A stretch of 8,751 nucleotides of DNA from Ekhidna sp. Its GTDB lineage: Bacteria > Bacteroidota > Bacteroidia > Cytophagales > Cyclobacteriaceae. Position 1 is the stretch's first letter. Each line of letters opens with the position of its first letter. Below, in pieces: positions 1 through 7,018 of the stretch. A program made the translations under genes and the position numbers. The DNA is taken from contig JABSPG010000144.1 of assembly GCA_013214445.1 (NCBI GenBank), positions 1 to 8,751 of the forward strand, in the 5' to 3' direction. The notes below the pieces were generated by a model. The model worked only from the letters and a program-made list of their open reading frames with translations, was not told where the DNA came from and did not search any database.

Positions 1-1409
1 GATACAGAACCTCTCTGGGTGATGTCAAACTCATACTTACAATCGATCGGTTAGATTATTCGAAAGGAATTCCTCAAAGACTGATTGCGTTTGAAAGGTT
101 TTTGGAGCAGAATCAGGACTTTCATGGTAAGGTTTCTATGCTGATGGTCGTCGTACCGTCAAGGGATAAGGTTCCTAAGTATGCACAACTGAAAGAAGAG
201 ATTGAACTATTGGTGGGTAGGGTCAATGGGAAATTTGGAAGGTTGAACTGGACACCCATCCACTACTTTTATCGCAGTTTCCCTTTAAATGCATTGAGTG
301 CTTTTTATCGCATGGCTCATGTGGCCCTCGTGACACCAATGAGGGACGGCATGAATTTGGTTTGCAAAGAATTTATTGCGAGCAAACTGGACAAAAAAGG
401 AGTTCTGATCCTTAGTGAGATGGCTGGTGCTTCAAAGGAACTTTCTGATGCACTACTAATCAATCCAAACAACCTTGAGCAGATGGTAGCAGCGATAAAG
501 GAGGCGTTGGAAATGCCTGAGGAGGAGCAGATTAGAAGGATGGATATCATGCAAAAGTCATTGAAGCGATACAACATTCATTCTTGGGTTTTGCTATTTA
601 TGGAACGACTCGACTTTATAAAGAAGGAACAAGCCAATTTGCAGACAAAACCGATTGATGCGGCTATCCAGCAGCAATTGAAGGAAAAATATCAAAAAGC
701 CAAATCTCGCGTGATATTCCTTGATTATGACGGTACGCTGGTGGGATTCCACGCAAATCCAGAAGATTCAAAACCTGACAAAGAGCTGCTATCTCTTCTA
801 AAGAAACTAGGGAATGATCCCAAAAATCAAGTGGTGGTGATTAGTGGTAGAGATAAAGACACATTGGGTGAATGGCTGAGCGGAATAAAACTTGATTTGA
901 TCACCGAACATGGAGTGTGGTATAAGAAATATAAGGGTGATTGGAAGCAGTTTGTGGAGCTAGACGGATCTTGGATGGATGAATTCATTAGTATTTTGGA
1001 GATGTACGTTGATCGTACTCCGGGTTCCTTTATAGAAAAGAAAGACTACTCATTGGTGTGGCACTACAGAAAGGTGGAGACCGGTTTAGGCGAAATCAGA
1101 ACAAGAGAGCTTACAAGCCACTTGAAGTACATTTCATCAGAAAAGGATATCCAGATTATGGAAGGCCATAAGATTGTGGAAGTCAAAGACAGTCAAATAA
1201 ATAAGGGATTTGCTGCCGCCCAGTGGCTAAAAGAAGGTAATTACGATTTTGTTGTAGCCTGTGGTGACGACCGAACAGACGAAGATACTTTTAAAGTAAT
1301 GCCGAAAGAATCCTTTACAATCAAGGTAGGGACCTCTTCATCGTCTGCAAACTATAGGGTCAAAGACAATGAAGATATCCGCGATATTTTGAAATTGATG
1401 ACTAAATGA
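1..1409 (+). CDS. otsA-otsB fusion: Bifunctional trehalose-6-phosphate synthase/phosphatase, 5' partial
   Basis: The reading frame is open from the left edge (first whole codon at 3) to the TGA at 1407-1409, giving 468 visible residues. Bifunctional members run roughly 720-740 residues, so about the first third is outside the window. The visible N-terminal part is the end of a GT20 trehalose-6-phosphate synthase. It carries DRLDYSKG (nt 45-68), which holds the Arg and Lys that contact UDP-glucose, and DGMNLVCKEF (nt 345-374). A short linker leads to a HAD-type trehalose-phosphatase domain with LDYDGTL (nucleophile Asp at nt 723), VVISGR (Ser at nt 843) and GDDRTDEDTF (nt 1263-1292). Both halves keep their key residues, so the protein should make trehalose-6-phosphate from UDP-glucose and glucose-6-phosphate and then dephosphorylate it in the cytoplasm. 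The TTG at 102 is internal to the synthase domain and is not the start. The 3' end overlaps the convergent GH15 gene. Confidence 0.95.
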   Translation, partial: YRTSLGDVKLILTIDRLDYSKGIPQRLIAFERFLEQNQDFHGKVSMLMVVVPSRDKVPKYAQLKEEIELLVGRVNGKFGRLNWTPIHYFYRSFPLNALSAFYRMAHVALVTPMRDGMNLVCKEFIASKLDKKGVLILSEMAGASKELSDALLINPNNLEQMVAAIKEALEMPEEEQIRRMDIMQKSLKRYNIHSWVLLFMERLDFIKKEQANLQTKPIDAAIQQQLKEKYQKAKSRVIFLDYDGTLVGFHANPEDSKPDKELLSLLKKLGNDPKNQVVVISGRDKDTLGEWLSGIKLDLITEHGVWYKKYKGDWKQFVELDGSWMDEFISILEMYVDRTPGSFIEKKDYSLVWHYRKVETGLGEIRTRELTSHLKYISSEKDIQIMEGHKIVEVKDSQINKGFAAAQWLKEGNYDFVVACGDDRTDEDTFKVMPKESFTIKVGTSSSSANYRVKDNEDIRDILKLMTK

Positions 1410-3189
1410 GAAAATCTGGCTGATCTAGTTTTCTAGAGATTCTACTTGCTGCATTTAGTAAACCAACGTGACTGTAGGCTTGCGGGAAGTTACCCCACAT
1501 ACTACCGTCTTCAGCTTTGACATCTTCACTCAAAAGCCCAAGATGATTGCTGTAAGAAACCAAGTTTTCAAAATAACGCATGGCTTCATCTACACGTCCT
1601 ACACATGCCAGTGCCTCTGTGTACCAAAAAGCGCAGATAAGGAATGTGGTTTCAGGCTCTCCAAAATCATCTGTGTGCTTATAGCGATAGAATAATCCAT
1701 TACCGGCGTGCAGTTCTTTCTCCAGCGCTTTAAGATGATCTTTTGCCTTATCTGAGTCGTGCGGCAGGTAGTTCATCATGATCAACTGCAAGGTGCTGGC
1801 ATCCATTCGGTCCACTCCCAGAGCTTGCGCATATCCTTTTTTGGAGGCTACATATGATTTTTCGATCATCGCCTCAGAGCGTTTTTTAAGTTTGGAGGCT
1901 AACTCTCCAATTTTTTCATTTTGAAGCACCTTGGCCATCTTGATGGCGGCACAGCTACCTGCCCAGTGAAAAAGGTATGTGTAGCAATGGTGCTGTGCTA
2001 AGTTTCGAAATTCCCATAGACCGGCATCTTTTTCGTCGAAGGTTCGCTCAATCATTTTAAGCGTTTTGTATATCAACTCGGAAGCATCAAATCGCTCGCT
2101 AAAAATGATGCGCATGTCATTGTAAAGCGGTAAGAGGGAAATTAATACCTGTCCGTAAACGTCATTTTGAATATGGGTGTAGGCGTCATTTCCGACTCTG
2201 ACAGGCGTATTGTTTTCATACCCTTTCAAAGGCATTTCAATCTCAATAAGCGCCTTCTTACCAGTGATTCCATATAGAGGCTGATACCTATCCTGTTCCT
2301 CAATTGTGGTATTAAGAATGTAATGGAAATATCTCTCGAGTTCTTCGAAGTGAGCAATGTTGCTAAATGCATTGAGCGTGTAGAATGTGTCTCGCATCCA
2401 GCAATATCGATAGTCCCAGTTTCGGGTACTGCCAGGGCTTTCTGGCAAACTAGTGGTTGTAGCTGCGATAATTGCGCCAGTGTCCTCATATTGGTGAATT
2501 TTTAGTGCTAAGGCAGATCTTATTCCCTCTCGCTGAAAGAAATTGCCGATACTGGCAGATTTCACCCAGTTTCTCCAGTAGGCAGTCGTCTTCGTGAGGA
2601 AGATCTCAGAGGTTTCTACCAAAGCTGCCTCCATAGGAGGGCCCCAAGAAAGTGTCATATACTTGGTTTCGTTAAGAACAAAACTCTCTTGATTTAGGAG
2701 ATACGTCAACGATATATTGGAGGTCAATCGGACGGTCGAGTCTAGTCCTAAGAATTGCAGGTGGTTGCTGCCATGACTTATTTCAGGACGAACCTCTCCA
2801 TACGCACCTTTTGGGTCACATTTTACAATGATTTTCGGATGCCCTTCTACTCGCTCAATTTTTCTAAAGAGCATGAGCGGCTTATGGTAGCGGTCATGTT
2901 GCAAAAAGCGGGGCGCAAAATCTGTAACCCTGTACACCCCATCTGCAGCTTTGATCTCCGTAACTAAAACATTGGTGTTTTCCAGATAGGATTGTGAAGA
3001 TATTTTGATACCATCAGCCGGTTTGATAGAAAACTCCCCGCCTTTGTCTTTATCTAGAAGTCCACCAAAAATGAAGCTACTATCAAATCTTGGCCAGCAC
3101 ATCCATTCGATGTTGGTGTCTAATCCTACATGTGCGGTAAAGGCACAATTTCCAATAATTCCGTAATCGTATGAATGTCTTTTTTGCAT
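1402..3189 (-). CDS. Glycoside hydrolase family 15 protein (probable trehalase or glucoamylase-like)
   Basis: The protein has 595 residues from the ATG at 3187-3189; an in-frame TTG three codons upstream (3196-3198) is a less likely start. The N-terminal part (about 1-200) resembles the beta-rich TREH_N domain of bacterial GH15 proteins, opening with YGIIGNCAFTAHVGLD and WMCWPRFDS. The C-terminal part (about 210-590) is the (alpha/alpha)6 barrel. It contains NWDYRYCWMRD (257-267), GNDAYTHIQNDVYGQ (about 333-347), GLWEFR with the likely general acid Glu393, and LLSED with the likely general base Glu555 ahead of WGNFPQAYSHVGL. No signal peptide is seen, so it is probably cytoplasmic. Relatives include trehalases (mycobacterial type) and glucoamylases. 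The position beside a trehalose-synthesis gene favours trehalose turnover, but the substrate is inferred. Its TAG stop (1402-1404) lies inside the last codons of the converging synthase/phosphatase gene. Confidence 0.93.
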   Translation of the reverse strand: MQKRHSYDYGIIGNCAFTAHVGLDTNIEWMCWPRFDSSFIFGGLLDKDKGGEFSIKPADGIKISSQSYLENTNVLVTEIKAADGVYRVTDFAPRFLQHDRYHKPLMLFRKIERVEGHPKIIVKCDPKGAYGEVRPEISHGSNHLQFLGLDSTVRLTSNISLTYLLNQESFVLNETKYMTLSWGPPMEAALVETSEIFLTKTTAYWRNWVKSASIGNFFQREGIRSALALKIHQYEDTGAIIAATTTSLPESPGSTRNWDYRYCWMRDTFYTLNAFSNIAHFEELERYFHYILNTTIEEQDRYQPLYGITGKKALIEIEMPLKGYENNTPVRVGNDAYTHIQNDVYGQVLISLLPLYNDMRIIFSERFDASELIYKTLKMIERTFDEKDAGLWEFRNLAQHHCYTYLFHWAGSCAAIKMAKVLQNEKIGELASKLKKRSEAMIEKSYVASKKGYAQALGVDRMDASTLQLIMMNYLPHDSDKAKDHLKALEKELHAGNGLFYRYKHTDDFGEPETTFLICAFWYTEALACVGRVDEAMRYFENLVSYSNHLGLLSEDVKAEDGSMWGNFPQAYSHVGLLNAASRISRKLDQPDFLI

Positions 3190-3246
3190 TTGGCTCAATT
3201 TTAAGCCAGTGAAAGTACTACAGTATGGAGTTTTTCTGAATTTTGT

Positions 3247-3278
3247 TTGCTTAATTCATTTGAATTATTCAAACTTTG
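3247..3278 (+). promoter_or_regulatory. Candidate Bacteroidetes-type promoter for the arginine operon
   Basis: TTG (3247-3249) is followed after 21 bp by AAACTTTG (3271-3278). The Bacteroidetes housekeeping consensus is TTG at about -33 and TAnnTTTG at about -7, roughly 19-21 bp apart. The -7 match fails at its first base (A for T). Transcription would begin near 3285, leaving a leader of about 155 nt before the GNAT gene. Only a suggestion; no better match was found between the divergent genes on this strand. Confidence 0.3.
3253..3273. promoter_or_regulatory. Overlapping palindromes with TGAAT/ATTCA half-sites, candidate operator
   Basis: Two perfect inverted repeats overlap here: AATTCA-TT-TGAATT (3253-3266) and TTTGAA-TTA-TTCAAA (3259-3273). 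The halves TGAAT and ATTCA are those of classical ArgR boxes (TGAAT-N4-ATTCA), but the spacing is 1 bp in the TGAAT-then-ATTCA arrangement. The repeats lie between the candidate -33 and -7 elements, where a bound repressor would block RNA polymerase, and between two divergent genes. The identity of the regulator is a guess. AT-rich palindromes also arise by chance. Confidence 0.3.
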
Positions 3279-3309
3279 TACACCTGAAAATAGAAAATTG
3301 AATTTTTTA

Positions 3310-3392
3310 GAAACTATAGCGTCTTCAATTCTTAGGCCCGCACCGGCCAGGCTCAGGCCTGTCTTATAGTTTCGTGTCACCTAAGTGGTGAC
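3310..3392 (+). promoter_or_regulatory. Structured leader element upstream of the arginine operon
   Basis: GAAACTATAG (3310-3319) pairs with TTATAGTTTC (3364-3373): nine Watson-Crick pairs plus one G-U. The enclosed segment contains a 27-nt block (3335-3361) in which 22 bases are G or C, inside otherwise AT-rich DNA. Internal pairings include CAGGC-TCAG-GCCTG (3348-3361) or, alternatively, GGCC with GGCC (3335-3338 and 3345-3348) around a CGCACC loop. Just downstream GTCACC-TAAGT-GGTGAC (3376-3392) forms a 6-bp hairpin. CACC at 3341-3344 could also pair with GGTG at 3387-3390, so alternative folds exist. No known riboswitch class was recognised. It ends 50 bp before the GNAT start. A cis-regulatory RNA is the favoured reading; a repetitive palindromic element is the alternative. 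Confidence 0.4.
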
Positions 3393-3442
3393 CATTCTCC
3401 GCATCATTTTCATTCATTTTTTCAGTATTAATCACAAACACA

Positions 3443-4075
3443 ATGGCTAGAGTTATTGTACAGGTAGCTAAACCTGACGATACAAATTTTGCAGAAGAGA
3501 TCTGCCAGTTGATTGAGCAAAGTGCTCAGCAAAGGGGAACAGGTATTGCCAGAAGAACGCCGGAATACATTCGTCAAAAGATCAATGAGGGCAAAGCAAT
3601 TATTGCTTTGTCCAACAAGGAACTGATAGGCTTTTGCTATATCGAAGCATGGAGTGACAAAAAATATGTTGCCAATTCGGGACTTATTGTAAAACACTCA
3701 TACCGCTCCACAGGTATTGCAAAAAAAATAAAGAAGAAAGCTTTTGAGCATTCCAGAAAGCTCTTTCCTAAGGCTAAACTATTTGGACTGACTACCTCTC
3801 TTCCGGTGATGAAAATCAATTCTGAACTGGGCTATATACCTGTGACTTACGGAGAACTGACAAAAGACGAACAGTTTTGGAATGGTTGCAAGAGCTGCGT
3901 CAATTATGAGATTTTGATGAGCAAGGGGAAGACTAATTGCATGTGTACGGCGATGCTATTCGACCAAGAACGTGCACAGGAGAAGAAATGGAACTTCTTT
4001 AAAAAATCGAAACTATACGAGCGATTTATGGAAATGAAAAAGGAACGACTAGCAAAAAAACATTTACAAAAATGA
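3443..4075 (+). CDS. GNAT-family acyltransferase, probable N-acylglutamate synthase of the arginine pathway
   Basis: The 210-residue protein starts at an ATG and has a single GNAT fold. Strand beta4 with the acyl-CoA pyrophosphate loop is at NSGLIVKHSYRSTGIAKKI, with R88-x-x-G91-x-A93. There is no amino-acid-kinase domain, so it is unlike long E. coli ArgA. As first gene of an arginine operon it is best read as the enzyme that acylates glutamate to start the pathway. Small GNAT proteins at this position in other Bacteroidota are linked to that step, as I recall from genetic studies. The acyl group may be succinyl rather than acetyl, judging from the transcarbamylase at the end of the window. 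The C-terminal part has a CxxC (149, 152) and a CxC (166, 168) that could hold a metal, then a very basic tail (181-210). The TGA overlaps the argG ATG (4072-4075). GNAT membership is sure; the substrate is inferred. Confidence 0.85.
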   Translation: MARVIVQVAKPDDTNFAEEICQLIEQSAQQRGTGIARRTPEYIRQKINEGKAIIALSNKELIGFCYIEAWSDKKYVANSGLIVKHSYRSTGIAKKIKKKAFEHSRKLFPKAKLFGLTTSLPVMKINSELGYIPVTYGELTKDEQFWNGCKSCVNYEILMSKGKTNCMCTAMLFDQERAQEKKWNFFKKSKLYERFMEMKKERLAKKHLQK

Positions 4076-5253
4076 AAGTAGTATTAGCATTTAGTGGAGG
4101 CCTGGATACCTCATATTGTGCCATTTTCTTGTCTAAAAGTCTAGGACATGAAGTTCATGCTGTGACAGTAAATACTGGTGGTTTTTCCTCCGAAGAAGAA
4201 AAGATGCTTGAGCAAAAAGCACTGGATCTTGGAGTTTCCTCTTACACGTTCTTAGACCGGACAGAGGAGTTTTATCAGAAGGGCGTAAAATACTTGCTGT
4301 TTGGTAATGTGCTCAAGAACAATACCTACCCGCTTTCAGTCAGCGCTGAGCGTGTTTTTCAGGCAGTTTCGATCGCAAATTTCGCCAATGAAATAGATGC
4401 AGATGCCATTGCCCATGGAAGTACTGGAGCTGGGAATGACCAAATCCGTTTTGATTTAGTGTTTCAGACATTATGCCCATCGAAAGAGATTATTACTCCA
4501 ATACGAGACCAGCAGCTTTCTAGAGCTTTTGAGATCGAATTTCTGAAGGAACATGGCGTTCATGGAAACTGGGAAAAAGCACAATATTCCATTAATCAAG
4601 GGCTATGGGGTACTTCCGTTGGTGGGAAAGAGACCTTGACTTCAGATCAGTACTTACCGGAGGAAGCATTTCCTTCTCAACTGCAAAAGGAAAGTCCATT
4701 GACTATTTCTATTGAGTTTGAGCAAGGGGAGCCTATTAGCTTGGATGGAGAAAATGGAAATGCAGTCTCGATCATCCAGCAGATCAATGAGATTGGAGGA
4801 ATGTATGCGATTGGCCGGGACATTCATGTGGGAGATACCATCATTGGGATCAAAGGAAGGGTAGGATTTGAAGCTTCTGGGGCTCTGATTCTAATAAAGG
4901 CTCATCATGCCTTGGAAAAGCATGTGCTTAGTAAGACGCAACTAAAGTTGAAAGATCAGCTATCCGCATGGTATGGCGACATGATGCACGAGGGACAATA
5001 CTTGGACGCCTCAATGCGAGATATTGAAGCATTCTTATCCTCTACTCAGCAGCATGTATCAGGCGAGGTGAAGGTACACTTAGCGCCCTACCGTTTTTAC
5101 ATCGAAGGGATAAAATCTTCCAATGACTTAATGCAATCCACTTTTGGTCAGTATGGCGAAATGAACAACGCTTGGACTGGAGAACACGCAAAGGGTTTTG
5201 TTAAAATACTTGCGAATCAAGGTAAAATCTTTAATGCAGTGCATCATGATTAA
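4072..5253 (+). CDS. argG: Argininosuccinate synthase
   Basis: The 393-residue protein is close to the usual family length of about 400. It joins citrulline and aspartate, using ATP, to give argininosuccinate, the penultimate step of arginine synthesis in the cytoplasm. The N-terminal nucleotide-binding motif AFSGGLDTS (6-14) is the PP-loop of the N-type ATP pyrophosphatase fold. HGSTGAGNDQIRFD (115-128) is the signature that binds citrulline/aspartate and ATP. The C-terminal half carries the multimerisation region. The start at ATG 4072 overlaps the GNAT stop by 4 bp (ATGA), pointing to translational coupling. The TAA at 5251-5253 lies within the start of argC. The late-pathway argG comes second in the operon, ahead of the early steps; this placement appears to be a lineage habit and not a sign of a different role. 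Confidence 0.97.
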   Translation: MKVVLAFSGGLDTSYCAIFLSKSLGHEVHAVTVNTGGFSSEEEKMLEQKALDLGVSSYTFLDRTEEFYQKGVKYLLFGNVLKNNTYPLSVSAERVFQAVSIANFANEIDADAIAHGSTGAGNDQIRFDLVFQTLCPSKEIITPIRDQQLSRAFEIEFLKEHGVHGNWEKAQYSINQGLWGTSVGGKETLTSDQYLPEEAFPSQLQKESPLTISIEFEQGEPISLDGENGNAVSIIQQINEIGGMYAIGRDIHVGDTIIGIKGRVGFEASGALILIKAHHALEKHVLSKTQLKLKDQLSAWYGDMMHEGQYLDASMRDIEAFLSSTQQHVSGEVKVHLAPYRFYIEGIKSSNDLMQSTFGQYGEMNNAWTGEHAKGFVKILANQGKIFNAVHHD

Positions 5254-6205
5254 AGCGGGGATAATAGGTGCGGCTGGGTATACCGCTGGGGAATTGATCA
5301 GGTTACTTCTTAATCACCCAGAAGTGGAGGTTTCATTAGCTCAGAGTGAGAGTCAAGCTGGAAAGCCGCTATATGAGGTACACAAAGACCTACTAGCAGA
5401 GACAGATTTAGTCTTCTCGAAGGATCTTGATCAACTAGATGTGGATGTAATTTTTCTTTGCAAAAGGCATGGTGAGTCGAAGAAAATCCTCGATCAGTAT
5501 CCTACGCTTTTAAGTAAAAAAATCGTAGATCTAAGTCAGGACTTTCGATTGAAGGGAGTTCATGATTTTGTTTACGGACTTCCAGAGGTGCATGGTGATG
5601 TTTTGAGAGGAGCTCAGCATATCGCAAATCCTGGGTGTTTTGCCACCTGTATTCAGCTAGGGCTGATCCCTGCGATAAAGTCAGGATTAGTATCAGGTAG
5701 GGTGAATACCTCCGGAATTACAGGTTCCACTGGCGCTGGTCAGTCATTGTCAGCTACTTCACATTTCAGCTGGCGGAGTAACAATGCGAGTGTGTACAAA
5801 GCACTCAAACATCAACATTTGTTAGAAATAGGTGAGACTTTTAGTGATTTGGGATTCGATCAAAAATTACTATTCGTTCCATATAGAGGAGCATTTACAA
5901 GGGGTATTATTACCACTTCTCATTTTGAGACCTCAGCTTCGTCTGATGAAATAATTGAAATGTATCAGACCTATTATGCTGAACACCCATTTACACACAC
6001 AGTGAAATCCAATCCGGACATAAAGCAAGTGGTGGGAGCAAATAAGTGTTTGGTTTACCCACAGGTCATCGATGGGGTGGCCATTATTGTTTCGGTGATC
6101 GACAACTTATTGAAGGGTGCTTCAGGACAAGCTGTTCAAAATATGAATCTAATGCACGGCTTAGATGAAACAACAGGACTTAATTTAAAATCAACGGCAT
6201 TTTAA
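5246..6205 (+). CDS. argC: N-acyl-gamma-glutamyl-phosphate reductase
   Basis: The chosen ATG at 5246 gives 319 residues beginning MIKAGIIGAAGYTAGE, the expected N-terminus with the NADP-binding GxxGYTA motif at positions 8-14. An in-frame ATG at 5198 would add 16 non-family residues encoded inside argG and was rejected. The catalytic Cys131 sits in NPGCFATC (129-135) and the HxH catalytic histidine pair is H189/H191 (KHQHLLEI). STGAGQSLSATSHFSWR (161-177) and VPYRGAFTRG (211-220) are in the form I associate with Bacteroidota ArgC; most other ArgC proteins lack the HFSWR stretch. The enzyme reduces N-acyl-glutamyl-phosphate to the semialdehyde with NADPH. Given the neighbouring transcarbamylase, the substrate may be the succinyl rather than the acetyl form. 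The gene overlaps argG by 8 bp and ends 2 bp before the proC-like gene. Confidence 0.95.
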   Translation: MIKAGIIGAAGYTAGELIRLLLNHPEVEVSLAQSESQAGKPLYEVHKDLLAETDLVFSKDLDQLDVDVIFLCKRHGESKKILDQYPTLLSKKIVDLSQDFRLKGVHDFVYGLPEVHGDVLRGAQHIANPGCFATCIQLGLIPAIKSGLVSGRVNTSGITGSTGAGQSLSATSHFSWRSNNASVYKALKHQHLLEIGETFSDLGFDQKLLFVPYRGAFTRGIITTSHFETSASSDEIIEMYQTYYAEHPFTHTVKSNPDIKQVVGANKCLVYPQVIDGVAIIVSVIDNLLKGASGQAVQNMNLMHGLDETTGLNLKSTAF

Positions 6206-6207
6206 AA

Positions 6208-7008
6208 ATGGAAAAGAATAAAATAGCCATTCTCGGAACGGGAAATCTAGGGAGATCCATCGCAGAAGGTATTGTAGATAAAGGCGTGGCAAAAGCCGAA
6301 AATGTCATACTTACCAAGCGTGATCTCTCTCCATTGTCTGATTTGATCGATCAGGGATTTAAAGCAAGTGTAGATAATCGAGAAGCCGTAGCAGGATCAG
6401 ATATTGTGCTGCTTTGCGTCCAGCCCAGCCAACTCAGTAATCTGCTGGGAGAAGTAAAAGATCTTCTGACGAAAGAACACTTGCTTATTTCAGTCATCAC
6501 TGGCATATCTATTTCAGATATTAAAGCAAAGATTGGCGACTCCATTCCCATTGTGAGAGCCATGCCAAATACAGCGATTGCCATTGGGGAGTCCATGACA
6601 TGCATTGCCTCAGAAAATACTGAAGGATTAGAGGTTACAAAAAAACTCTTTGACGCCTTGGGTCAGACCTTGGTAATTGAGGAGAATTTAATGCAAGCTG
6701 CGACAGTGCTTGGAGCTAGTGGTATAGCCTTCTTTATGCGATATCTGCGTGCTGCAACTCAAGGGGGTGTTCAGATGGGATTTGATTCTAAGGATGCACA
6801 GCTAATTGCGATGCAGACTGCAAAGGGAGCAGCATCACTTGTATTAGAGCATCAATCACACCCTGAGGTGGAAATAGATAAAGTGACTACACCTATGGGA
6901 TGTACTATTGAGGGACTCAATGAGATGGAACACAAGGGATTTAGTTCCGCTCTCATACAAGGTATCATGACCTCCTTCCTTCGAATCACGAAAATGAACA
7001 CTGATTAA
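6208..7008 (+). CDS. proC: Pyrroline-5-carboxylate reductase family protein (ProC-like)
   Basis: The 266 residues match the usual ProC length. The N-terminal Rossmann fold binds NAD(P)H through ILGTGNLG (8-15). VRAMPNTA (116-123) is the family's conserved central motif, and the C-terminal helical dimerisation domain follows. The two substrate-site segments are unusual. The usual SGSGPAY is GASGIAF (169-175), and the usual SPGGTT loop is TPMGCT (228-233). Similar changes may be common in Bacteroidota ProC proteins, so this could be a lineage form and not a new function. ProC makes proline from pyrroline-5-carboxylate. Inside an arginine operon, next to an aminotransferase that can often accept ornithine, it could draw ornithine-derived pyrroline-5-carboxylate into proline or salvage a deacylated, cyclised semialdehyde. 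It starts 2 bp after argC and ends 10 bp before argD. Confidence 0.88.
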   Translation: MEKNKIAILGTGNLGRSIAEGIVDKGVAKAENVILTKRDLSPLSDLIDQGFKASVDNREAVAGSDIVLLCVQPSQLSNLLGEVKDLLTKEHLLISVITGISISDIKAKIGDSIPIVRAMPNTAIAIGESMTCIASENTEGLEVTKKLFDALGQTLVIEENLMQAATVLGASGIAFFMRYLRAATQGGVQMGFDSKDAQLIAMQTAKGAASLVLEHQSHPEVEIDKVTTPMGCTIEGLNEMEHKGFSSALIQGIMTSFLRITKMNTD

Positions 7009-7018
7009 AGACATTGAA

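Noticed and set aside
102..104. TTG as start of the trehalose gene
   Set aside because: The frame is open upstream to the edge and encodes conserved synthase sequence including DRLDYSKG, so the true start is outside the window.
2226..2505. Open frames on both strands within the GH15 gene, and similar antisense frames within argD, proC and the GNAT gene
   Set aside because: They overlap well-supported genes, show no recognisable domain and have low-complexity, shadow-like composition.
3190..3198. TTG start for the GH15 gene at 3198
   Set aside because: An ATG three codons later gives a normal N-terminus and no ribosome-binding site supports the TTG; kept only as an alternative.
3224..3238. 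Tiny reading frame (4 codons from ATG near 3224) as a leader peptide
   Set aside because: Only four codons, no arginine codons, and it lies upstream of the candidate promoter.
3310..3373. Inverted-repeat segment as a miniature transposable element
   Set aside because: No flanking target-site duplication is visible and the element is only 64 bp; a structured leader fits better, although a repeat element is not excluded without the genome.
3376..3392. Hairpin GTCACC/GGTGAC as an intrinsic terminator
   Set aside because: The stem is short and the nearest run of T (3417-3422) begins 24 bases later, so it does not have terminator geometry.
5198..5245. Longer argC N-terminus starting at ATG 5198 (or 5234)
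   Set aside because: The extra residues do not look like ArgC and lie wholly inside argG; the family N-terminus begins at ATG 5246.
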